From contig JAAFIF010000027.1 of NCBI GenBank assembly GCA_013298625.1, positions 28,037-92,036 on the forward strand: a DNA stretch of 64,000 nucleotides. Reading direction: 5' to 3'. The notes under the pieces were generated by a model. It saw nothing but the letters and a program-made list of their open reading frames with translations, was not told the origin of the DNA and did not search any database. This document shows, piece after piece, positions 1 through 8,954 of the stretch; the first letter of the stretch is position 1, and the number at the start of each line of letters is the position of its first letter. A program made the position numbers and the translations under genes. The stretch comes from Myxococcales bacterium (GTDB taxonomy: Bacteria; Myxococcota_A; Polyangia; Polyangiales; Ga0077539).

Positions 1-9
1 GTTCGCGCG

Positions 10-732
10 CTAACCGAGCCTCTCGACGATCGCCGCGACCGCATCCGCAAACTGGGTCTTCTGCGCGCTGGTCGGCCCGGTCCAGCTGGTAAACGCGAAG
101 CTGCTCGAGCGCAGATCCCGCAGCGGAGGCTCGTGCAGCTCGAGCCCCGTCGCCGCTTGCAGCATCCACTGCACGCCGTCGTCCGCGTAGCTGTACCAGC
201 TCTCGCTGAGCCACTGCCGATCGATCATCACGTCGATGATCGCGCTCGTCGCCTCGTGCACCACGAGCACACGCTCTGCGCGATCGGTGATCGTCACCAC
301 TCGCTCGATGATCGCCGCCCATTCGCGCATCGCGGACACCATCGGGTCGAGCTCCGTCACCACCCACTCGGCGCCCGCCTCTGCGCCGCTCGTCAACGCC
401 TTGGGGAGCGAGTGACACCAGCACCCGCCGAACGTCTCGTTGCCCACCGCCCAGCGATCGCGCCCGTACCAGTGCGGCAGCAACACTCGCAGCCGATTCG
501 TGAGCGCCTCTCTCGTGCTGTTGCTGAGCTGATAGTCCTTGCCTGCCCACTGCACCACCGGCGGCAGCTTCTCTCCGCCGCGCGTCTTCGGCTTGCTCGA
601 GACGGCGAGCGGCCCGTGCACCCGCAGCAGGTCTTCGAACACCATGCGCGAAGCGTCCCGCGCGGCGTCGCGGTCGTACCGGCACACGTCGCTCCACACG
701 AGGTCCCAGGGCTCGATCTGCTCGTTGTTCAT
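10..732 (-). CDS. Hypothetical protein, last gene of the Fic operon
   Basis: Predicted soluble protein of 240 residues with no signal peptide or membrane segment and no family I recognise. Visible marks are a Trp/Cys-rich patch GGCWCHSLP at about residues 102-110 and a helical C-terminal half. The ATG at 732 overlaps the stop of the upstream Fic-like gene as ATGA, so the two are probably translationally coupled. This arrangement is compatible with a partner, target or antitoxin of the Fic protein, but the S/TxxxE(G/N) motif of known Fic inhibitors is not seen here. Role is unknown; that it is a real gene is supported by the overlap and by non-repetitive composition. Confidence 0.75.
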   Translation of the reverse strand: MNNEQIEPWDLVWSDVCRYDRDAARDASRMVFEDLLRVHGPLAVSSKPKTRGGEKLPPVVQWAGKDYQLSNSTREALTNRLRVLLPHWYGRDRWAVGNETFGGCWCHSLPKALTSGAEAGAEWVVTELDPMVSAMREWAAIIERVVTITDRAERVLVVHEATSAIIDVMIDRQWLSESWYSYADDGVQWMLQAATGLELHEPPLRDLRSSSFAFTSWTGPTSAQKTQFADAVAAIVERLG

Positions 733-1430
733 CGCAGGGCGCGATGATAACGCCGTCGCGCTCGAGCCTCCGCGCCGCTCGCGCAGACCGTCACGAATCG
801 CCAGAAGTCCTCTTCGCTGCCCGGCCGCTTGGCGACCCACACCGCGGGCGCTACGTCGATCGCTGGCCCTGCGTCGAGCGCGCCGACGAGCAGCGCCCGC
901 GCGAGCCGCGCGTTGCCGTCGTCGAACGGGTGCAGAAAGATCGCGTCGAAGTACAGCCGAGCCCCGCGCACCACCCTGTGCTCTCGACCCCCATCGCGCT
1001 CGACGCCTCGACGCCATCGCGCCTCGAGCGCGCCGTTGGCGAGCGAGTACCGGTGCAGTCCTCCCCGCGCGAACGCGTCCTGGGTGCGCACCGCGGCGGG
1101 GCCGTCGAGCCCGAGCAACGCGCCCATCCATCGGTCAATTGACCGAGAGTCATGCTGCAAAATAGCGTACCGAATTCGCTCGAACGCCGGTGGGCTCAGG
1201 GCCTCGAGCGAGCGTCGGTTGCGGTCGTGCTGCTCGCTGTGCGCCCGCACGTCGAGCGCCGTCGTGTACTCGATCAACGCGTCGAGCGGCGCGTCTCGGT
1301 CATCGATCGGGCCGCGATCGTAGCGGTCGAGCGCGTCGCGAGCGCGCGATGGCGGAGCATCGAAGCGCAGTCGATCGAAGAGCGCGCAGTGCCGCTCGAG
1401 GGCGTCTTCGCAGCGCTCGAGCTCACGCAC
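729..1430 (-). CDS. Fic/DOC-family protein with variant core motif
   Basis: 233-residue protein carrying HPFDDGNARLAR at residues 167-178. This matches the Fic signature HxFx(D/E)GNxRxxR, with Ala where most members have the second Gly. Fic proteins usually transfer AMP or another nucleotide or phosphate moiety from a cofactor to a protein hydroxyl; catalytic His, acidic residue, Asn and both Arg are present here. The chosen start is the GTG at 1430, which overlaps the stop of the upstream gene (GTGCGTGA); in-frame sequence further upstream lies inside that gene and is low-complexity shadow. The stop overlaps the next gene as ATGA. No inhibitory S/TxxxE(G/N) helix is obvious. Substrate unknown. 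Confidence 0.75.
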   Translation of the reverse strand: MRELERCEDALERHCALFDRLRFDAPPSRARDALDRYDRGPIDDRDAPLDALIEYTTALDVRAHSEQHDRNRRSLEALSPPAFERIRYAILQHDSRSIDRWMGALLGLDGPAAVRTQDAFARGGLHRYSLANGALEARWRRGVERDGGREHRVVRGARLYFDAIFLHPFDDGNARLARALLVGALDAGPAIDVAPAVWVAKRPGSEEDFWRFVTVCASGAEARARRRYHRALR

Positions 1431-2931
1431 GGCGCGCGCGGCGGCGGGTCGCCGTGACGCACGCGAGGGCGGCGAGCATGGCGCACGCGGCGAGGGCGTT
1501 GCGGTTCGATCCCGTCGCGGTGGCGGCGGAAACTCGGCACGCGCAGCCGCCGCCCAGCGAGAAGCTGCTCGGGCTCGAGGCGTCCGCGGAGGCGTCGAGG
1601 GTCGAGCCCGCGTCGGCGGTCGAGCTTGCGTCGGTGGTGGCGTCGGGCGCGCTGGCATCGGGCTGCGCAGGCGGCGGCGCGACGCGCGGAAGCAAGATCG
1701 ATCGCCCGTCGGTCGCGTACGAGTAGCCGTCGGCGCACTCGTCGATGGCGCGGTCGAAGTCGCGCACGACGCGGTCACCGACGCGGTCGGACGTGGTGAG
1801 CAGCACCCACACCACGTCGAGGTCGTTGACGCGAGGATCAGGAAACCCTCCGTCGGGCATGGGCATCCCTCCGTCGGCGTCGCGTGTTGGGGGAACGGTG
1901 ACCGCAGCGGGGATGCGCGGCCCGTTGGCGCGGATGATGTCGTCGATCCCGAAGTCGACCCTGCGGCCGCGGATGGTCACCGTGCGGCCGCTGTACTCCG
2001 GGGCCGACGCGGGCGTGATGCGCTGACGGTTCATGTCCGTCTGCCCCATCGTGTTGGGCTCGGCGATGATGTACGCCGGCCGCACGTCCTGAGGCGCGAG
2101 CAGGCCCATGACGTACAGGTCCATCGGGTGAAACTTGAACGTCGGTCGCTCGGTGCGAAAGACGCCGGGCATGATCTCGTTCCAGTTGTTGCCCTCCATG
2201 GGAGAGCCCTCGGAGTGGACGAAGTAGCTCCAGTGCGCGGTCTGTCGGCCGAGCAATTGGTTGACGGTGAGCGCTTGCCCCGTCGGACCCGCGTCCACGC
2301 TCGCGTCGCCCTCGGTCGCGTCCGCCGTGTCCGCGTCCCCTGCGCTCGCATCGACGCTCGCATCAGCGCCAGCGTCCGGCGATCCGAAGCCCGCACCCGT
2401 GGGAAAGGGCGGCGTCCGCACGAACGTCCCCCAGCGGTGACCGAACTCTTGCGTGCAGATCAGGTACTTGCCGAAGTCCGAGAAGCCGTTGATGTACAGC
2501 TGGTAGTTGTTGAGCCACACGAAGCCCGTCAACGGATAGGCCGTGCCCGCGATGCCGTTGAGGTCGTACGTCTCTTGGCTCATCCGGATCGGGTTGGTCT
2601 GCCCGATGCCGCGCACGTCGTTCATCAGACCCAGGTAGAACGCCAGGGCTCCGCCCGAGTCGTTGGAGGTCTGCATGACGGCCAGGTAGCGGCCGCGCGG
2701 CGCGTCGGGGGTGTCCGCGATGAGCTGCGTCAGCTCCGAGATGAACTGAAACGTGTCCTGGGTGTTTCCGGTCGGCACCCGGCCCTCGTACGGAGTGACC
2801 GCTTCGGGCTCGTCTACGACGATGTAACCGCGGCGGGTGACCCGCGCGATCGTGAGCGCGTGCGCGGGAAACGCCGCCGAAATCGCAGCGCTCGCCGCGA
2901 GCAGCCCTGTCAGCAAGGTCCGAGTCTTCAT
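1423..2931 (-). CDS. Secreted protein with degenerate zincin-like motif and MYXO-CTERM-like tail
   Basis: 502 residues. Residues 1-25 form a signal peptide ending AHA. A conserved-looking domain follows, with QEFGHRWG at about 161-168, resembling the HExxH zinc site of metallopeptidases but with Gln for the first His. Two Asp/Ala-rich linkers (about 180-210 and 430-455) precede a C-terminal GGGCAC motif, a hydrophobic stretch and an RRRARRA tail. That layout is the MYXO-CTERM sorting type of myxobacteria, so the protein is probably exported and surface-anchored. The ATG at 2931 begins the signal peptide; the 64 codons upstream look non-coding. First gene of the Fic operon. Whether it hydrolyses peptides is doubtful given the Gln. 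Confidence 0.8.
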   Translation of the reverse strand: MKTRTLLTGLLAASAAISAAFPAHALTIARVTRRGYIVVDEPEAVTPYEGRVPTGNTQDTFQFISELTQLIADTPDAPRGRYLAVMQTSNDSGGALAFYLGLMNDVRGIGQTNPIRMSQETYDLNGIAGTAYPLTGFVWLNNYQLYINGFSDFGKYLICTQEFGHRWGTFVRTPPFPTGAGFGSPDAGADASVDASAGDADTADATEGDASVDAGPTGQALTVNQLLGRQTAHWSYFVHSEGSPMEGNNWNEIMPGVFRTERPTFKFHPMDLYVMGLLAPQDVRPAYIIAEPNTMGQTDMNRQRITPASAPEYSGRTVTIRGRRVDFGIDDIIRANGPRIPAAVTVPPTRDADGGMPMPDGGFPDPRVNDLDVVWVLLTTSDRVGDRVVRDFDRAIDECADGYSYATDGRSILLPRVAPPPAQPDASAPDATTDASSTADAGSTLDASADASSPSSFSLGGGCACRVSAATATGSNRNALAACAMLAALACVTATRRRARRA

Positions 2932-3026
2932 CGCGGGCGGACATTCACACAGGTTTCCGCAGCGGTAAATGCACAGCGAGGTTTGTCGCGTTGCAGCGCG
3001 GTTCGTGCGACGCTTGAGCGGTTCGC

Positions 3027-3905
3027 ATGTCGCAAGTCCATGCCACGGTCCATACGGCGCTGAGCCGACTCGCGCGAGGCGCGACGTTGGTGCTCGATGG
3101 GGGGACTTCCGCCGCGCTCGCACGGCTCGGTTTTCACGGAACCGGTCCGCTTCGTGACGCCACCGCCGCCCGCGACGCGCCCGACGTGCTCGCCGCGGTG
3201 CACAGAGAATTCGTTCAATCCGGCGTCGACATCGTCACGGCGTGGACCGTCGCCACCAACGCCCGCACCCTCGCGCGCGTCGGCTTCGGCATGCGCGCAG
3301 CGGCGATCACCCATCGCGCCATGGACCTCGCCGCCGAAGAAGCCGCCAAGAGCCTCGACGGCCCCGTGCTCGTCGCCTCGGCACTCGGCCCGCTCGGCGT
3401 CGAGCGCGACCGCATCTCCATGCGCGCCGCGCGCGACGAGCACCGCGAGCAAGTCGCTCGCCTCGTCTCCGGCGGCGCCACGCTGTGCATGGTCGAGTCG
3501 ATGCCCTCGTTCGAAGAGACCCTCGCCGCCACCGCCGCCGCCGCCGAGTCCATCGCCGAGACGTGGGTCTCGCTCACGCTCGACGCGCAAGGCGCCGTCT
3601 CGGACGGCACCGAGCTCACCCGCGCGGTCCGCGGCTGCGCTGCGGTCGGCGCGCGCGTGATCATGCTCTCGTCCGCCACCATCGGCCCGCTGCACGAAGC
3701 GCTCGAGCGCGCGCAGACGTGCGCCTCGGGCGCCCTCGTCGGCGTGCGCGTCCACGTCGCGCAAGACTCCACCCCAGAGCGCTTCGCCTCGAGCCTCGGC
3801 ACGTGCATCACCCGCGGCGCGCACGTCGTCTCGGGCAGCGGCTACGTCACCGGCGCGCACATCAAAGCGCTGCGCGACTTCGTCCGCGCCCGTCGCGCCG
3901 CGTAG
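3027..3905 (+). CDS. Homocysteine S-methyltransferase-family protein lacking zinc cysteines
   Basis: 292 residues with the fold signature of the S-methyl_trans family: LVLDGGTSAAL at 21-31, a HREFVQSGVDIVTAWT-like segment near 59-74 and ALGPLG near 118. Members of this family bind Zn through one Cys after a GxN strand and a Cys pair near the C-terminus, and use it to activate homocysteine. Here those places read SSATIGPL (about 214-221) and SGSGYVTGAHI (about 271-281), so all three cysteines are missing. A classical zinc-dependent methyl transfer is therefore unlikely. Divergent from the secreted protein at 2931, with 95 bp between starts. Could act on another substrate or be regulatory. Confidence 0.75.
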   Translation: MSQVHATVHTALSRLARGATLVLDGGTSAALARLGFHGTGPLRDATAARDAPDVLAAVHREFVQSGVDIVTAWTVATNARTLARVGFGMRAAAITHRAMDLAAEEAAKSLDGPVLVASALGPLGVERDRISMRAARDEHREQVARLVSGGATLCMVESMPSFEETLAATAAAAESIAETWVSLTLDAQGAVSDGTELTRAVRGCAAVGARVIMLSSATIGPLHEALERAQTCASGALVGVRVHVAQDSTPERFASSLGTCITRGAHVVSGSGYVTGAHIKALRDFVRARRAA

Positions 3906-3914
3906 CCCGCTCGC

Positions 3915-4517
3915 TCAGCGGCAGACGCCAGCGCCCGCGTAGCAGTTGCTGAACTGAAACTCCGCCCACTCGGGGTCCGCCGTCGACGGCGTCGACGGCG
4001 CAGACACGCCGTTGATGCGCCGCGCGTTGAGCGAGTTGTCTCGCACGCGCGCGCAGCGAAACTGCCCCTTGATCGACGACGTCGTGATCTCGGTGACCCG
4101 GACTTCGCAGCTCGGCCCCGTGCCGGTGCCAGGCGCGACGTTCGAGATCGTCGCCGCGCCGAGCGACGCGGTCACCAGCGAGTTGGCCACGTTGCCGCCG
4201 CTCGTCGTCGTCGAGCCGCAGATGCGCGTGACGCCGAAGCGCTCGCCGTTGCTGCGCGTCTGTTCGATCGAGACGCGAAAGTTCGCGTTGGCGCCGGTCA
4301 CGTCGACGAAGCACCCCACGTTCAACGCAGGGGTCGGCATCTGTCGCGTGATGCCCTCGATCAGCGGATCGGGAGCGCCGCCGCAGTCGAGCTGCCCCAT
4401 CACGTTGGTGTCGCAGGCGAAGCTCCAGACGAGCCTGCCGGTCGGGGGTTGCGGGGGAGGGCCACAGCTGATGACGACCGCGCCGAGCAGCGCGGCGCCC
4501 AGAATCGAAGCGCGCAT
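3915..4517 (-). CDS. Hypothetical lipoprotein
   Basis: 200-residue lipoprotein. The start at 4517 gives a short n-region, a hydrophobic segment and a lipobox-like VISC with the modified Cys at residue 18; the 15 codons upstream in frame add nothing. After a Pro-rich linker (GPPPQPPTG) comes a beta-rich domain with about six further cysteines, probably disulphide-bonded outside the inner membrane. No family recognised. It ends 10 bp from the convergent end of the methyltransferase-like gene at 3905. Confidence 0.75.
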   Translation of the reverse strand: MRASILGAALLGAVVISCGPPPQPPTGRLVWSFACDTNVMGQLDCGGAPDPLIEGITRQMPTPALNVGCFVDVTGANANFRVSIEQTRSNGERFGVTRICGSTTTSGGNVANSLVTASLGAATISNVAPGTGTGPSCEVRVTEITTSSIKGQFRCARVRDNSLNARRINGVSAPSTPSTADPEWAEFQFSNCYAGAGVCR

Positions 4518-4616
4518 GGTGTGTGCAGCGGAAGCTAGCACAAATTCAGCGCCGGCCTCCAAGGGCCTTTGCCCGCTTCGCGCTGCGATTTTGCAGCGAT
4601 GACTGTGCTGCGACGG

Positions 4617-5774
4617 CTACGAGCGCGCGAAGGCCTGCTCGAGGTCGTCTCGCAGGTCGTCCACGTGCTCGACGCCCACCGACACGCGGATCAGCCCGTC
4701 GTCGATCCCCAGCTCCGCGCGCTGCTCGGCCGGAACGCTCGCGTGCGTCATGAGCGCCGGGTGCTCGATCAGCGACTCGACCCCGCCCAGGCTCTCTGCG
4801 CAGGCGAAGACCTGCACGTTGGAGAGAAACTTTCGCGCCCGCGCCAGCGTGTCGCCGTCGGCGCCGGGCTTGATGACAAACGAGATCATCCCGCCGAACA
4901 GCGCCATCTGCCTCTTGGCCACCTCGTGCTGCCCGTGCGACGCGAGGCCCGGATAGTGAACCTTGGCCACCGCCGGGTGGGCTTCGAGCCACTGCGCCAA
5001 CGCCAGGGCCGAGCGGCTCGCGCGCTCGACGCGCAGGTGCAGCGTCTTGATCCCGCGCAGCACCATGAAGCAGTCGAAGGGCGAAGGGATCGGGCCGAGC
5101 GCGTTCTGCAGAAAGCGCAACTTCTCGTGGAGGGCGTCGTCGTTGAGCGCGATCGCTCCGCCGACCACGTCGCTGTGGCCGTTGAGGTACTTCGTCACCG
5201 AGTGCATCACGATGTCCGCGCCGAGCTCGAGCGGCCGCTGGATCACTGGCGTCGCGAAGGTGTTGTCCACCACGAGCGGGATCTTGTGCGCCTTGGTGAT
5301 CTTCGCGAGCGCCGCGATGTCGAACACCTTGAGCGTGGGGTTCGTCGGCGTCTCGAGCCACACCATCTTGGTCTCTGCCGTGATCGCCTTCTCGAGCCGC
5401 GAGGGGTCCGAGAAGTCCACGAACGAGGTCTTCACGCCGAAGGGCTCGAAGCAGCGCTTCAAGATCCGAAACGTCCCGCCGTACACGTCGTCGCCGCACA
5501 CGACGTGGTCGCCCGGCCGAAGCGTGTGGAGGATGGTCGTCGTCGCGCCGAGCCCCGAGCTGAAGCTCAGCCCGTGGGCGGCGCCTTCGAGCGCGGCGAT
5601 GCAGGCTTCGAGCGTGTTTCGCGTGGGATTTCCCGAGCGCGAGTACTCATAGCCCTTGTGCACGCCGGGCCCGTCCTGGGCGAACGTGCTCGAGAGGACG
5701 ATGGGAGGCATCACCGCGCCCGACGTCGGGTCCGGGTGCTGCCCTGCATGAACGGCGAGGGTGTCGAGCTTCAT
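4617..5774 (-). CDS. Cystathionine gamma-lyase/gamma-synthase (PLP, Cys/Met metabolism)
   Basis: 385 residues, the usual length of the Cys/Met-metabolism PLP enzymes. Visible motifs: YSRSGNPTR (44-52, binds PLP phosphate from the partner subunit), SSGLGA (about 72-77), DNTFATP (170-176), the PLP lysine in SVTKYLNGH (K195), and SLGGVESLIEHPALMTH near 335-350. The combination fits trans-sulfuration enzymes: gamma-synthase (O-acylhomoserine plus Cys to cystathionine) or gamma-lyase (cystathionine to Cys); sequence reading alone does not separate them from beta-lyase. No Shine-Dalgarno; a weak TATACG lies 10 nt upstream. With the methyltransferase-like gene and metK it gives the region a methionine-metabolism flavour. 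Confidence 0.92.
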   Translation of the reverse strand: MKLDTLAVHAGQHPDPTSGAVMPPIVLSSTFAQDGPGVHKGYEYSRSGNPTRNTLEACIAALEGAAHGLSFSSGLGATTTILHTLRPGDHVVCGDDVYGGTFRILKRCFEPFGVKTSFVDFSDPSRLEKAITAETKMVWLETPTNPTLKVFDIAALAKITKAHKIPLVVDNTFATPVIQRPLELGADIVMHSVTKYLNGHSDVVGGAIALNDDALHEKLRFLQNALGPIPSPFDCFMVLRGIKTLHLRVERASRSALALAQWLEAHPAVAKVHYPGLASHGQHEVAKRQMALFGGMISFVIKPGADGDTLARARKFLSNVQVFACAESLGGVESLIEHPALMTHASVPAEQRAELGIDDGLIRVSVGVEHVDDLRDDLEQAFARS

Positions 5775-5840
5775 AGCGCCCGTGCGTATATCACTACCGG
5801 CCGCGCAACATCTCGAACGACCCGCAGATAGAGCCGCGCC

Positions 5841-6614
5841 ATGGCACCCACCTCACGCTGGTTCTCGCTGGCATCGCTGGCGATCTCGCTCTCTCTGTCC
5901 GCCTGCGCTGGCGCCCCGCTGCTTCGCCGCGCGGCCGAGTACAACGCCCGCGGCGCCGAGCTGCTCTCGCGCGGCGACCTCGACTCGGCCGAGGCCAACC
6001 TGCAGCTCGCGCTCGAGTACAACGACCGCTACTCGGAGCCCTACAACAACCTCGGCCTCGTCGCGCTGACCCGCGGTCGCGTGCGGGACGCGCGGTTGTT
6101 CTTTCGCCGCGCTGTCGCCCTCAACGCGGATTTCGGCGAGGCCTGGTCGAACCTCGGGCTCGCGCTCGTGCGCCCCGCCGGCGGAGAAGACCGCGGAGAC
6201 CCCGCGGCGGCGGTCGACGCCTTTCGCGAGGCGCTCTCGGTCAACCCAGAGCTCTTCGCCGCGCGGATCAACCTCTGCCGGACGCTCATGGCCATGCGCC
6301 GCTACCGTGACGCGCTCGATCAAGCCCGCCGCGCCACGCAGGTGCAGCCACGGGACGCCACCGCCCACGCGCTGCGGGCCGAGTCCGCGCTGGCGCTCTC
6401 GCTGATCGACGAGGCGACCGACGCTGCGACCCGCGCCGAGCGCCTCGCGCCCTTCGCGCCGGACGTGCTCATGTCCAACGCTCGGGTGCTCGCGATGCGC
6501 GGCTCGTACGACGAAGCGTCGAACCGTCTCGAGCGAATCGCCCACGACCCCGTTCGCGGACACGACGCTCGCTCGCTATTGGCCGTGATCCAGCGCGCGC
6601 GCCAGGCTCAGTAG
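5841..6614 (+). CDS. TPR-repeat lipoprotein
   Basis: 257 residues. Signal peptide with lipobox LSAC, lipidated Cys at residue 22. The rest is a run of 34-residue helical repeats of TPR type (for example YNARGAELLSRGDLDSAEA, YNNLGLVALTRGRVRDA, WSNLGLALV), about five in all, with the pattern of small residues at TPR positions 8, 20 and 27. It probably serves as a periplasmic or outer-membrane protein-interaction scaffold; the layout resembles PilF/PilW-type pilotins but no pilus genes are nearby. Divergent from the cystathionine enzyme gene. Confidence 0.85.
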   Translation: MAPTSRWFSLASLAISLSLSACAGAPLLRRAAEYNARGAELLSRGDLDSAEANLQLALEYNDRYSEPYNNLGLVALTRGRVRDARLFFRRAVALNADFGEAWSNLGLALVRPAGGEDRGDPAAAVDAFREALSVNPELFAARINLCRTLMAMRRYRDALDQARRATQVQPRDATAHALRAESALALSLIDEATDAATRAERLAPFAPDVLMSNARVLAMRGSYDEASNRLERIAHDPVRGHDARSLLAVIQRARQAQ

Positions 6615-6664
6615 GCTCTCCCCCCGTGCAACCGAAGCGCTCCCCCAGCGCGGTGAACGACCGC

Positions 6665-8782
6665 TCAGCGGCGGGGCATCGACGCGATGCGAACGCCCGC
6701 CGCCGAGGGACGCGACGCCAATCGCGTCGCGTTGGTCGCAGCCGGAGCCGCGAGCGTCACCTCGAGCACGTCCCCGCGAGCGCGGGCGCTGAACTGCGGC
6801 GCGGCGCCGTGAAAGCGCAGCGTGAACTCCGCGTTTCCGCCGCGGTTGTACGCGCCTGCGCCAGCGATGCGCGGGTCCATCCGAACAAACGCCGCCGCGC
6901 GATCGAGCACCCGACGACCCTGCACCCTGAACGAGAGCGCATCGGCACCGGCGGCGCCGCCGGTGAGGTTGCCAATCGGGCCGTCGAGACGGAGCCGAAG
7001 GACCGTGCCCGAGCGAACCGCGGGCGAGCCGATCGGACGCACGGGGCCAGCGGCCACCGCCGCGACCGCCGCGGGCGCCGCTGCCACCGTGGGCCGCGCG
7101 CCGCGCGCAGCCGGCGTAATCGCAGGCATCTCGCGGCGGATCGTGGGCTGCTCGCTGTCGACGTTGGCGTTGCGCGAGCGCGCAGCGGCCACGAGGTCCG
7201 ACGGCATCGCGCGGGGGCGCTGGCCCGCGGCGCTCTCGCTCGCCGGCTCTTGCGCGCCTGTCTCGGGCTCCGCAGCGCCAGCAGCGGGCGTCGCAGCGGG
7301 CGTCTCTGCGCCGTTGGCCGCGACGGGCGCGGTCGTCGCAGTTGAATTCGTGGGCGTCGATTCAACGGCCACCTGCGGCTGGGGAGCCCGAGGACGCGGC
7401 TCGCGACCGGCCGTCGCCAGCGCGAACACGATCGCCGAGAGCCCAAACGCGCCCAGGCCGATCATCGCGTACTTGCGGCGCATCGAGGGCGCGGTCGAGT
7501 CGATCGCGCTCGCCTCGGCGACCGGCGCTTCGTTGGGCTTCTGCTTGCGAAGCGACGGACGAGCGCCAGCGGCGGGCGCCTTGGCCGTGGTCGCGCGCTC
7601 GGCCTTGGCGGGCTCGGGCAGGGCGACGGGCTTTCCGGTGATCTTGGCGCGGACCTTGGCGCTGAAGGTCATGGCGAAGGTCACGAGCGCAGCGAACGCC
7701 TTCTTGGCGGCGGGGCTGGCCTTCTCCCACGCGGCTTTCGACGTCAGGCGCAAGCGCGTGAGCGCAGAGACGAGCCACGCAGGGGCGCTCGAGCGCGAGG
7801 CGAGCGACGAGGCTCCCTCGACGTCGTCCGCGGTCTTCGCGGCGGCGTCTGCGCGCGCTGCTCCCTCTTTGGACGAGAGCACCTCGGTGCCCGTGCCGAC
7901 GGCGGCGCGCGGCGCGGGCTCTTCGTCGCGATCCTCGTCGTGCAGCTGCTCGCGCGCTGCGACCGGCGCCGCGGGCCGCTGCGAGGGCTTGGCCTTGGCG
8001 ACGGCCGCCGCGCTCGAATTCGTGTGGGCGTCGTCGGGCGCGACCGGCGTCGGCTTGCTCGGGAGCACCAGCGCCGCGTGGCGACCAGTGCGCTCGGCGG
8101 CGGTGCTGCCGTCGAGCGAGACGGTGAGCACGAGGCGCGCGCTCTTGGTCTTGGGGTCGAGGTCGATCTGCACGTCCTCGAGCAATCCCTTGGACTTTCC
8201 CTTCACGCTCTCGACCTCGACGTGGTCGCCGAGGGTGATGAACGACAGGTCCATTCCGACGACGACGGCGCCGTCGACCTCTTGATGGATCCTCGCCTTG
8301 AGGGGCTCGGCCATCTTGGGCAGGCGCAGCCGCACCCGGTCGTCAGCAGCGTTAGGGTTGGCGTTAGGGTTGGCGTTGACCGTCTTGGCGTGCGGGTCGA
8401 TCGCGGGCTGCGCCTTCGCCGCGGGGGCGGCGGGCGCTGCGCTCTTCGGCTCGCAGTGCTTCTCGAGCGCGACGCGGTCGTTGCGCGAGATGTCCGTGAA
8501 GCTCAGGCCAAACGACCCGGCGTCGGAGCCGTTGTCCTTGGCCCACACGACCTGTCCGCGCGCTTGCACCGTGCGCGGGTCAGCGCCGTCCAGCACGAAG
8601 CGGCAGTCGAGCTCGCTGCCCACGTCCGGCAAGAACGCGGTCTTCAGCGACATTCCGCCGATGGACACGTCGACGGCGTCCGCCTCGTAGCCCTCGGGCT
8701 CGTCGGGGAGCGCGAGCTCCACCGTGCCGCTGAAACGTCGCCGCGTCGACTCTCGGCGCTCGGCATTTGCACTCGTCCCCAT
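6665..8782 (-). CDS. PilZ-domain membrane protein with C-terminal AMIN-like domain
   Basis: 705 residues. The ATG at 8782 is preceded by a strong GAAGGAGG, which fixes the start 67 codons inside the longest open frame. Domain order: PilZ (about 8-110) with both c-di-GMP elements, RESTR (RxxxR) and DVSIGGM (DxSxxG); a NANPNANPNA repeat (137-146); a second beta-rich module (about 150-224) that may be a PilZ copy without the binding motif; a long Ala/Lys-rich linker; one membrane helix (438-458); a Pro/Ala/Thr linker; and a C-terminal beta-rich domain (581-680) that resembles AMIN peptidoglycan or secretin-associated domains. This suggests a cytoplasmic c-di-GMP sensor linked to an envelope-binding domain. 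Divergent from the FHA gene. Confidence 0.8.
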   Translation of the reverse strand: MGTSANAERRESTRRRFSGTVELALPDEPEGYEADAVDVSIGGMSLKTAFLPDVGSELDCRFVLDGADPRTVQARGQVVWAKDNGSDAGSFGLSFTDISRNDRVALEKHCEPKSAAPAAPAAKAQPAIDPHAKTVNANPNANPNAADDRVRLRLPKMAEPLKARIHQEVDGAVVVGMDLSFITLGDHVEVESVKGKSKGLLEDVQIDLDPKTKSARLVLTVSLDGSTAAERTGRHAALVLPSKPTPVAPDDAHTNSSAAAVAKAKPSQRPAAPVAAREQLHDEDRDEEPAPRAAVGTGTEVLSSKEGAARADAAAKTADDVEGASSLASRSSAPAWLVSALTRLRLTSKAAWEKASPAAKKAFAALVTFAMTFSAKVRAKITGKPVALPEPAKAERATTAKAPAAGARPSLRKQKPNEAPVAEASAIDSTAPSMRRKYAMIGLGAFGLSAIVFALATAGREPRPRAPQPQVAVESTPTNSTATTAPVAANGAETPAATPAAGAAEPETGAQEPASESAAGQRPRAMPSDLVAAARSRNANVDSEQPTIRREMPAITPAARGARPTVAAAPAAVAAVAAGPVRPIGSPAVRSGTVLRLRLDGPIGNLTGGAAGADALSFRVQGRRVLDRAAAFVRMDPRIAGAGAYNRGGNAEFTLRFHGAAPQFSARARGDVLEVTLAAPAATNATRLASRPSAAGVRIASMPRR

Positions 8783-8954
8783 CACGCAACCTCCTTCAAC
8801 CACTCTGACGAGCGAAACGGAATCAGTCCTATGGTTCGCTGCTGTTGTCGGCTCCCCCATTGCCTCGCCTGATCGCACCGCGTCCACTTTTCGACCGCGC
8901 GGCGCGGGGACCGATAACTTGACCAACAACGCGCTGCGACGTAGCCGACGATGC

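Noticed and set aside
4581..4598. CGCTGC-GATTTT-GCAGCG as a terminator of the cystathionine gene
   Set aside because: Only 6-bp arms, and any T-run is in the loop rather than after the stem.
8351..8376. Telomere-like GTTAGGG repeats
   Set aside because: They are in frame inside the PilZ protein gene and encode the NANPNANPNA linker; only two copies.
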